Shown here: piece after piece, positions 55,132 through 62,504 of the stretch
How positions within the stretch are numbered: position 1 is the stretch's first letter
Layout of the letters: each line of letters starts with the position of its first letter
Source of the DNA: Sediminibacterium ginsengisoli
GTDB taxonomy: Bacteria > Bacteroidota > Bacteroidia > Chitinophagales > Chitinophagaceae
DNA: 64,000 nucleotides
NCBI GenBank assembly: GCA_945865545.1
Contig: CAMBEQ010000001.1
Location: forward strand, 50,047-114,046
Direction of reading: 5' to 3'
Position numbers and translations under genes: made by a program
The notes under the pieces: model-generated
Told to the model about the DNA's origin: nothing
Seen by the model: the letters and a program-made list of their open reading frames with translations, nothing else
The model's database searches: none

Positions 55132-55413
55132 CTAATACCCTTCCTTATCTTTCAAAGTGACCGCTTTTTTATTGCGTACATTATAAATTACAGATCGCGC
55201 TAAGTCGTCGTATTTAACTGTTTTAATCAAAATTCCATCGCGATCATAATAAATAGTTTCTAAATAATATTGCTCGTCAAAAGTGTATTCAATAAATTTT
55301 GTTTTAGCAGAATCGATGTAGGATGCATTTGTATTATTTTCGTGATTGGCACAGGCCACTAATATTAAACACAGCGGGAAGCTTATCGATATTTTTTTAA
55401 TAAAATGATTCAT
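55132..55413 (-). CDS. Small hypothetical lipoprotein
   Basis: 93 aa with a clear lipoprotein signal, hydrophobic ISFPLCLILVAC, giving a lipidated Cys at 21. The mature part is polar, with YxxExxYYDRDGILIKTVKYDD, which resembles a single MORN/RHS-like or toxin-immunity-type beta hairpin but is too short to assign. It converges on the fusion gene with a 12-base gap. Confidence 0.65.
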   Translation of the reverse strand: MNHFIKKISISFPLCLILVACANHENNTNASYIDSAKTKFIEYTFDEQYYLETIYYDRDGILIKTVKYDDLARSVIYNVRNKKAVTLKDKEGY

Positions 55414-55477
55414 GAATATTAAAATTAAAAGAACCCATTATAAAACAAGCTTAACTATTCTTCAAATATTTTTTATA

Positions 55478-55513
55478 AAAAAAGGAGTCTCAAATAATCG
55501 AGACTCCTTTTTT
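55478..55513. terminator. Bidirectional intrinsic terminator
   Basis: AAAAAAGGAGTCTC (55478-55491) pairs perfectly with GAGACTCCTTTTTT (55500-55513), with an 8-base loop. It ends the minus-strand MFS gene before the lipoprotein gene. Confidence 0.92.
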
Positions 55514-55530
55514 ATATTTCACTTAATTAA

Positions 55531-56739
55531 TTAAGCAACTTGCTTCTTTTTACCATAAAAATACAATCCAGCAAAAGCAACAATTAAAATAGCTGGGAAA
55601 AGTACTATGTTGGATAAAGTAGATTGTCCAGCAGCTAAATCGGCAGCATCTCCTGCTAAACCGCTTGCGACTGCCACCGCTTTATTGTCTTTGATCCAGC
55701 CTCCGATAATAGGTTGAAACATGGAAGAAGAAAACATTCCAATACCACCTAAGATAGAAAGGCCAAGTGCGCCTGTTTCTGGTAAATTTTCAGCAATGTA
55801 TCCAAGCATATTAGGCCAGAAATAACAAATGCCTAAGCCATAACATAGTGCAGCAAAATAAAGCATTGGGCCATTCATAGTACTCATCATATACAGACCC
55901 ACCAGGGCAAATACAGCCGAGCCAAGCAATACACCCATTGTATTCAATTGCTTAATCAATGGACCGGCAAAAAATCTACCCACCGCCATTAATCCTGTTA
56001 CTAAAGCTAATATTAACATTGGGCTAGCACCTGCTTTGGCTAGAATAGGTCCTACCCATTGTTGTGGCCCAAATTCAGAAATAGCCGTTAAAGCCATACA
56101 AGCGGCCATGAATAAATATAAAGGATTCAACATCGCTTTAAAGTTGGCTAACACAGAATTTTCAACAATTCTTGGTTTAGGAAAAGTTTGTCCATAAAAC
56201 AATACAGCATAAATAATTGTTGGAATTAAAATAATCCAAATTTGAGCTTGCCAATGAAAGCTAGCTTCTGTCATGAATTTTGAAACCAAGGCGCCTATTA
56301 CAATTCCACCAGGGAACCACATATGAAAACGATTCATTTTTCTGTTAAAATCTAATCCTGAATAGGAATCTGCAATCATTGGATTACAAGCTGCTTCGGT
56401 ACATCCATTACCCAGTCCAATCAATAGGGTTGAGATTAAAAGGGTGTTGTAATCAACTGCATAAATAGTTAATAGAATACCAATGGTATGGGCTATTAAG
56501 GCAATTTGCATGATAAATTTAGGCCCTAAGGAAGTATAAAAAATTCCACCTAAAATCATAGAAATAGGAAATCCAAGAAACCACATTGAATTAATGGTTC
56601 CTAATTGAACAGTGTCCAAATTTAATTCCGTTCCTAGCTGTGTCAAAATACCAGCACGGATACTGAATGAAAAAGCAGTCGTGATAAGTGCAAAGCAACT
56701 TGCATAAAACAGTCGATTTGCATTAATAGGTTGGCTCAT
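55531..56739 (-). CDS. MFS transporter, FucP-like sugar permease
   Basis: 402 aa from MSQPINANRLF; a longer in-frame start adds 22 polar, poorly conserved-looking residues (MEKRPRLFRFRV) and was rejected. Twelve membrane helices. The GLGNGCTEAACNPMIADSY block in helix 4-5 and FGPQQWVGPIL are of the type seen in fucose/galactose/glucose:H+ symporters of Bacteroidota. It probably imports a monosaccharide or sugar derivative. It has its own terminator, so it is monocistronic. Confidence 0.86.
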   Translation of the reverse strand: MSQPINANRLFYASCFALITTAFSFSIRAGILTQLGTELNLDTVQLGTINSMWFLGFPISMILGGIFYTSLGPKFIMQIALIAHTIGILLTIYAVDYNTLLISTLLIGLGNGCTEAACNPMIADSYSGLDFNRKMNRFHMWFPGGIVIGALVSKFMTEASFHWQAQIWIILIPTIIYAVLFYGQTFPKPRIVENSVLANFKAMLNPLYLFMAACMALTAISEFGPQQWVGPILAKAGASPMLILALVTGLMAVGRFFAGPLIKQLNTMGVLLGSAVFALVGLYMMSTMNGPMLYFAALCYGLGICYFWPNMLGYIAENLPETGALGLSILGGIGMFSSSMFQPIIGGWIKDNKAVAVASGLAGDAADLAAGQSTLSNIVLFPAILIVAFAGLYFYGKKKQVA

Positions 56740-57110
56740 AAATAAAAGGTTTAAGTGATTTGGTTTAAGTACTCTAAATCTAAATAATCTTGGCCTTTTT
56801 TCCAAAATAACTAACTACTATTTTCATAATAGCCTGTTGTACAATGTATTTATTCCATTATTTAATTAGGCTAAATAATGAAAATTATCAAAAATGTCTT
56901 CACTCAGAACAGTTGGGAGACCCACTATCAATAGGAAAAATATTAGCCCCTTTATCTTAGTTGAAAGGGTCGATGAATAAGCTTTCTGGGTAGCCTCTTA
57001 GGTTTTGTAATTGCCTTTTCAACCCAAAAATTGGGGAATAGACAATTTAAAAATGCTTAAATTACATATACTGACTCTTTATTTTTTATCTCTTTTTAAA
57101 AAACTACCAC
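56740..57110. other. Divergent intergenic region
   Basis: 371 bases between the FucP-like carrier and the amidohydrolase. I see only a short CCCTTT/AAAGGG hairpin (56950-56971) and an AT-rich stretch next to the amidohydrolase start (57050-57110). There is no convincing ORF, promoter consensus, RNA gene or repeat. Confidence 0.5.
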
Positions 57111-58781
57111 ATGCGTAAACTTTTATTATTTTCACTAGTAAGCATTTTATTTGCTTGTACAAGTAATAAGTATGATACTATCATTAAAAATGGTTTGATC
57201 TATGATGGGAATGGAGAGAAGCCTTACAAAGCCGACCTTGCAATAAAAAATGATACCATTGCATTTATTGGAGATCTATCTAAAGAAACAGCCACGAATG
57301 TAATTGATGCCAAGGGAATGGCCATTACACCCGGTTTTATCAATATGTTAAGTTGGGCACCTACTTCTCTTATCATTGACGGAAACTCTCAAGGCGATAT
57401 CAGACAAGGCGTCACCTTAGAAGTATTTGGTGAAGGTGGTAGTATGGGGCCCCTAAATGCTAAGATGAAAAAAGAAATGGAAGACAGCCAACAAGGTCCT
57501 AATAAAATACCCATTGCATGGAATACCTTAGGAGAGTATATGCATTTTATGGAAAAGCGTGGCATTAGTTGTAACATCGCTTCTTTTATTGGAGCCACCA
57601 CCATAAGAGAAAATATTATTGGGGAAGACAATCGTGCCCCTTCAGCTGCTGAATTAGAAAGCATGAAAGCTTTGGTTAGAGAAGCTATGGAAGAAGGGGC
57701 TCTGGGTATAGGTTCTTCTTTGATTTATCCACCTGCATTTTTTGCAAAAACAGAAGAGCTGATAGAATTGTGTAAAGCAGCTGCTCCTTATGGTGGTGGA
57801 TATATTTCTCACATGCGTAGCGAAGGAAATAATTTTATAGAAGCGGTCCATGAATTAATCACCATTGCTAAAGAAGCAAATATTCATGGTGAAATTTATC
57901 ATTTAAAAGCAGGGGGGATTAACAACTGGCCTAAAATGGATAGTGTTATTAAATTAGTAGAGCAAGCTAGAGCCAATGGAATAAGCATTGCAGCCAATAT
58001 GTATACTTATACGGCTGGTGCAACAGGTATGACTGCTGCCTTTCCTCCTTCCTTACAAGATGGCGGCTTTGGTAAATTATGGCTTCGTTTACAAGATCCA
58101 AAAATGAGAGCTGAGATGAAAGTAGCTATGAAGACCAATGCCAAAGATTGGGAAAATTTATATTATGGAGCGGGAAGTGCTAGTAAGGTTTTGTTGCTTG
58201 GCTTTAGAAGAGATTCTTTAATTAAGTATTCTGGTAAAACATTAGAAGAAGTAGCAAAAATTAGAAATACATCACCTGAAGATTGTGCAATTGATTTAAT
58301 CATTCAAGACAGCAGTCGTGTAGATGTGGCGTATTTTTTAATGAGTGAAGAAAATGTAAAAAAACAAATCGTACTGCCATGGGTAAGCTTTGGATCTGAT
58401 GCAGAGTCTGCTTCTACAGATTCTATTTTTATGAAACAAAGTACCCATCCACGTGCTTATGGAAATTTTGCTCGCGTGATTGGACATTATGTAAATGAAG
58501 AAAAATTAATGACTGTAGAAAAAGCCATTAATAAACTTGCTAAAGTAGCAGCAACTAGTTTACACCTTCAAAAAAGAGGGGAATTGAAAGTGGGTAATTA
58601 TGCAGATGTGTTGGTATTTGACCCAAGCAAAATAAAGGATAATGCTACCTTTGAAAAGCCAAGACAATATGCAACTGGAATGACGCATGTTTGGGTAAAT
58701 GGCGTACAAGTTTTAAAAGAGGGAGTACACACCAATGCCAAACCAGGGCGATTTGTAAAAGGGATAGGAGCCAAAATTTAA
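57111..58781 (+). CDS. Variant N-acyl-D-amino-acid deacylase-family amidohydrolase lipoprotein
   Basis: 556 aa with lipobox LFAC (C16). D-aminoacylase-type amidohydrolase with H234 (YISHMRSEG), H264 (EIYHLKAGG) and D430 (SFGSDAES) conserved. The normal first metal motif HxH after PGFID is replaced by PGFINMLSW (74-82), with L80 and W82 in place of the His residues. The GNCG block whose Cys binds the tight zinc reads GEGG (107-110), so E108 may be a ligand. It is either a mononuclear variant with altered activity or a substrate-binding relative. The surface lipoprotein location suggests processing of external N-acyl amino acids or peptides. Confidence 0.87.
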   Translation: MRKLLLFSLVSILFACTSNKYDTIIKNGLIYDGNGEKPYKADLAIKNDTIAFIGDLSKETATNVIDAKGMAITPGFINMLSWAPTSLIIDGNSQGDIRQGVTLEVFGEGGSMGPLNAKMKKEMEDSQQGPNKIPIAWNTLGEYMHFMEKRGISCNIASFIGATTIRENIIGEDNRAPSAAELESMKALVREAMEEGALGIGSSLIYPPAFFAKTEELIELCKAAAPYGGGYISHMRSEGNNFIEAVHELITIAKEANIHGEIYHLKAGGINNWPKMDSVIKLVEQARANGISIAANMYTYTAGATGMTAAFPPSLQDGGFGKLWLRLQDPKMRAEMKVAMKTNAKDWENLYYGAGSASKVLLLGFRRDSLIKYSGKTLEEVAKIRNTSPEDCAIDLIIQDSSRVDVAYFLMSEENVKKQIVLPWVSFGSDAESASTDSIFMKQSTHPRAYGNFARVIGHYVNEEKLMTVEKAINKLAKVAATSLHLQKRGELKVGNYADVLVFDPSKIKDNATFEKPRQYATGMTHVWVNGVQVLKEGVHTNAKPGRFVKGIGAKI

Positions 58782-58797
58782 AATTAAAAAATGGTTG

Positions 58798-60312
58798 TTA
58801 TTGTTTATTTAATACAACCCCATCTAATTTTAAATTATCAACTTTTCCTTCTACATTAATATGAAAATTGACTGCTCCTTTGCCTCGCCACTTCTTGTCC
58901 CAGTTCAATAAAAAGCTGTCATAATTCCAATGTGTTAAAGTAGCAGTTCCTGCTTTTATATTGCTTAATTGTAACAAATTATTTTGAATGGAAATAGTGA
59001 CCGTTCCATATAAAGGATCGCTATAAGTGCCTACATATCCAGTCAAATCCATGCTAGGCTTTGTGTTAAGTATTCTTTTGGCTTCCTGTTGTTTGGTAAG
59101 CTCTTCACTTTTCTTTTTGATACCAGAATATAAATCTAAAAATTCTTTACTCCAATCGGTATCACCTCCCAAAGTGAAATGATCAAAAGCTTTTAACATT
59201 AACGCGTGTCTTGCTTCGGCATGATCTAGATTGGCAAAAATATAAACCCCTGTTTTTTCTGAAGGCATTTGACCATGAATGGCAATTTCACCAGACAAAC
59301 TTCCTGTATGAAAATTTAACTTTTTTCCTTTATAATCTTGTTGAAACCAGCCAAGTGCATAAGTGGTAAAGTTGGGTTTAGTAATTTGTTGGGTAGGATA
59401 AAATTCTGATTCAGTAACAAATGTTTGAGGTTTTAATAATTCAACCCAAGTAGCTGGTCTAACCAATCGGCCTCCTTCATATTTACTACTATCCAACATA
59501 CATTTTAACCATATTGAAATTTCATCAATCGTAGAGTAAACAGACCCTGCCGCACCGTCAGTGTCTACAGTATCACGCTCAATCACCTGTATTTTTCCCT
59601 CTACTTTAGAATGCGGCTTTGAAATATTATTATCTGTTACCCATGCCAATTGGGCTTTAGTACGATTCATCCCCAAAGGTTTAAAAATATTTTTAGTAAC
59701 AAATTCAGCCCATGGGATGCCACTTACTTTTTCAATTACCTTTCCCGCAATATGGTAAAAAATATTTTGATAGATAAATCCTGCACGAAAAGAATAAGAA
59801 GGAGGTGCCAATTGCATTTTTTCAACTGTTTCATCCCCAGTTAAGGAATTGAAAGTCCATAAAAAGTCAGTATTGCCTACCCCAGAATTGTGTAAAAACA
59901 AGTCTCTAACGCGCAGCTGGGTGGTTACATAGGGATCGAATAATCTAAATCCTGGAAGATATTTAATTACAGGATCATCCCATTTCACTTTGCCCTGATC
60001 TACCAATATTCCCAATGCAGCAGCGGTCATTGCCTTTGTGGTTGAAGCACAAGCAAATAAAGTTTCACTGTTTACTTGATTACTCGTTCCTAGTTCAATA
60101 GTTCCATAAGTATTTTTTAATACAACCCTATTATTTTTCACTACCACAATAGCCAATCCTGGTATTTCCCAATCTTTAATGGCTTTTTGAACATAAGCAT
60201 CAAAAGCTTCCACCGTGTCTATACTTGTTTTTCCCTTTTTGCTTTTTTGAGCATTCATTTGGGTACTTAACAATAGCAAAATGCTTACAATAAAAATGGT
60301 AATTTTTTTCAT
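58798..60312 (-). CDS. S12/beta-lactamase-family serine hydrolase with C-terminal beta-domain
   Basis: 504 aa, Sec signal to about residue 22. Active-site SxxK is STTK (S90, K93) and the YxN motif is YQN (181-183), followed by HTGSLSG in the KTG position. After the catalytic domain (about 30-380) comes a DUF3471-like beta-domain (about 410-504, DLTGYVGTYSDPLYGTVTI). Likely D-aminopeptidase, esterase or peptidoglycan-peptide hydrolase. It is convergent with the amidohydrolase gene by 16 bases, a neighbour with a related substrate type. Confidence 0.88.
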   Translation of the reverse strand: MKKITIFIVSILLLLSTQMNAQKSKKGKTSIDTVEAFDAYVQKAIKDWEIPGLAIVVVKNNRVVLKNTYGTIELGTSNQVNSETLFACASTTKAMTAAALGILVDQGKVKWDDPVIKYLPGFRLFDPYVTTQLRVRDLFLHNSGVGNTDFLWTFNSLTGDETVEKMQLAPPSYSFRAGFIYQNIFYHIAGKVIEKVSGIPWAEFVTKNIFKPLGMNRTKAQLAWVTDNNISKPHSKVEGKIQVIERDTVDTDGAAGSVYSTIDEISIWLKCMLDSSKYEGGRLVRPATWVELLKPQTFVTESEFYPTQQITKPNFTTYALGWFQQDYKGKKLNFHTGSLSGEIAIHGQMPSEKTGVYIFANLDHAEARHALMLKAFDHFTLGGDTDWSKEFLDLYSGIKKKSEELTKQQEAKRILNTKPSMDLTGYVGTYSDPLYGTVTISIQNNLLQLSNIKAGTATLTHWNYDSFLLNWDKKWRGKGAVNFHINVEGKVDNLKLDGVVLNKQ

Positions 60313-60348
60313 AGAAAAATGTATTAATTTTTTGAGATTATATCTTTT

Positions 60349-61053
60349 TTATCCTTGAATTAGTTTGGCTATTCCAAAAGCAGCTGAAGCCGCGAGTGCT
60401 CCAATCATCATGACTTTTAAGCCGCCCAGCCATGGATTAATTCCTGTGATTTTGCTTTTAAAAAATCCAAAAATAAATAAGCAAGCCAAAGTAATCATTG
60501 CAGATATTTTAAGTCCTTCGATGGCACCCTCTACAAAAAAGTAAGGGGTTAAAGGAATTAAACCTCCCACGATATAACTAAAGCCAATATTGAATGCGCT
60601 TCTTCTTGCTCTTTTTGGATCAGGTTCGGTTAACCCAAGTTCATGTTTCATCATAAAGTCTACCCAGCGCTTATCATCTTTTATAATTTCCTGAGTCGCT
60701 TCTTCTGCAGTGCTTGCGCTTAAGCCCCATTCTAAAAAAACCTTTCGAACTTCTTCTATCTCCACCTCTCTTTTATGAACTAATTCCCAGTATTCATTTT
60801 TTAACTCACTTGCATAGTGGTCTTGTTCCGTTTTTCCTGCCAAAAAACCACCCAGTCCCATGGCTATAGAACCAGCAGCAATTTCTGCAATGCCCGCTAT
60901 CCAAATTAAGTTAACATTGCCTTCAACTGCTCCACTTAAGCCAGCAGCGAGCGCAAAGGGGACTGTAAGTCCATCACTCATTCCAATGACAATATCTGTT
61001 AGTAAATCACTGCTTTGCAAATGCTCTTCTAAATGTAAATGCGTTTCGTTCAT
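60349..61053 (-). CDS. VIT1/CCC1-family iron/manganese transporter
   Basis: 234 aa from MNETHLHLEEHLQ; an in-frame ATG 33 bases upstream was not preferred. VIT-type protein with five membrane helices. The N-terminal signature DIVIGMSDGLTVPFALAAGLSG and the loop rich in Glu/Asp (about 75-140) match plant VIT1 relatives that export Fe2+ or Mn2+ from the cytosol. No metal regulator or ferritin is nearby. It is 36 bases upstream of the serine hydrolase on the same strand and may share its transcript. Confidence 0.9.
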   Translation of the reverse strand: MNETHLHLEEHLQSSDLLTDIVIGMSDGLTVPFALAAGLSGAVEGNVNLIWIAGIAEIAAGSIAMGLGGFLAGKTEQDHYASELKNEYWELVHKREVEIEEVRKVFLEWGLSASTAEEATQEIIKDDKRWVDFMMKHELGLTEPDPKRARRSAFNIGFSYIVGGLIPLTPYFFVEGAIEGLKISAMITLACLFIFGFFKSKITGINPWLGGLKVMMIGALAASAAFGIAKLIQG

Positions 61054-61213
61054 AACAATGATCTTTAAATATGGGTATAATTCCAAATTTAAACAAAAAA
61101 GAATAAATTGAGATATGGAAAGCTAAGTATAAATGAGTTACTGAGATAAATCATTTATTGATTGCTAAAATCAAATTATAGGATTAAAATTATTTTTACA
61201 TTAATATCAAAAT

Positions 61214-62482
61214 ATGAAACCAGTAGAAAAAAATAGCAGACGTCGGTTTTTAAAAAATACCGCTGCTGTGGTAGCCGGATTTACCATTGTCCCAAGACAG
61301 GTTTTAGGACGTGGATTTTTAGCACCCAGTGATCAACTTACCAAAGGTATCATCGGCTTAGGTGGGATGGGAAGAGGTCATGTTCCTTATGCAGGAACAA
61401 GGGTAGTAGCTATTTGTGATGTAGATAAAAATCATTTACAAAGTGCTGCTGAATTAGTAGGTGGTAAAATAAAAACATTTCATGATCATCGCGAGTTAAT
61501 CGCACTTCCTGAAGTAGATATTGTACACATTGCAACGCCACCACATTGGCATGGTATCATGGCCATTGAAGCGGCTAAAGCAGGTAAAGATATTTGGTGT
61601 GAAAAACCAATGACCAGAACCATCGGAGAAGGAAAGCGAGTCGTAGAAGCTGTTCAGCAGTACAAGCGCATGTTTAGATTAAATACTTGGTTCCGATTTG
61701 AAGATAATTTTTACGGAATGAATACCACGGTAAAGCCAATCAAAAAATTAGTAGAATCTGGATTATTAGGATGGCCATTAACAGTCACCGTAAGTAAAAC
61801 CACCGGTTTTGATTGGAAATTTTATTGGGTAGGAAAAACAAAATTAGAAGAGCAGCCTATTCCTGAAGAATTAGATTACGACAGATGGTTGGGGCCAGCT
61901 CCTTTTAAACCATACAATGCCCATCGAGTACATCAAACTTTTAGAGGCTATTGGGATTATGATGGAGGTGGATTAGGAGACATGGGACAACACTATATTG
62001 ATCCCATACAATATTTTTTAGAAAAAGATGAAACGAGTCCTGTTATGGTGGAAGTAGATGCAGAGCAACAACACCCGGATGCTTGTGGTACATTTAGGAA
62101 ATTAAGTTTCACTTATGAAGATGGTTGTAAAATTATTTTAGATGGAGAAGCCACCGATCCCAATGCGGCCTATATAGAAGGTCCTAAAGGAAAACTATTT
62201 AAAGGATTTATATCAGACATTCCCAATTTAAAAGAAAAGTTGGCTATGATGCCCGACCCTACTCCACAAGTGACTAATTTTTTAGATTCCGTAAAATTCA
62301 GAACTCCATTTGCATTGAATGAGTCCAATGGATTTAGATCTTGTACCATTATTAATATGGGAAAAATAGCTTTGCAATTAGGAAGAAGCTTAAAATTTAA
62401 TCCGGTTACACAAGAATTCATCAATGACGAGGAAGCCAACAGCCTTATTCATCCAGCCATGCGTGCTCCTTGGAATATTTAA
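61214..62482 (+). CDS. Exported Gfo/Idh/MocA family oxidoreductase (third copy)
   Basis: 422 aa with a strong Tat leader (NSRRRFLKN, then AAVVAGFTIV). Dinucleotide-binding loop GLGGMGRGH, signature WCEKPMTRT and a C-terminal GGGLGDMGQHYIDP. This subgroup is commonly next to DUF1080 genes in Bacteroidota and Planctomycetes, as here (22-base gap). A role in oxidation of a sugar, possibly at C3, with DUF1080 as the partner hydrolase, is inferred. Confidence 0.92.
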   Translation: MKPVEKNSRRRFLKNTAAVVAGFTIVPRQVLGRGFLAPSDQLTKGIIGLGGMGRGHVPYAGTRVVAICDVDKNHLQSAAELVGGKIKTFHDHRELIALPEVDIVHIATPPHWHGIMAIEAAKAGKDIWCEKPMTRTIGEGKRVVEAVQQYKRMFRLNTWFRFEDNFYGMNTTVKPIKKLVESGLLGWPLTVTVSKTTGFDWKFYWVGKTKLEEQPIPEELDYDRWLGPAPFKPYNAHRVHQTFRGYWDYDGGGLGDMGQHYIDPIQYFLEKDETSPVMVEVDAEQQHPDACGTFRKLSFTYEDGCKIILDGEATDPNAAYIEGPKGKLFKGFISDIPNLKEKLAMMPDPTPQVTNFLDSVKFRTPFALNESNGFRSCTIINMGKIALQLGRSLKFNPVTQEFINDEEANSLIHPAMRAPWNI

Positions 62483-62504
62483 AAATGAAATTAAAATAGT
62501 AAAA

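Noticed and set aside
56740..56805. N-terminal extension of the FucP-like carrier
   Set aside because: The 22 added residues are basic and precede an internal Met that starts the first helix region in the usual way.
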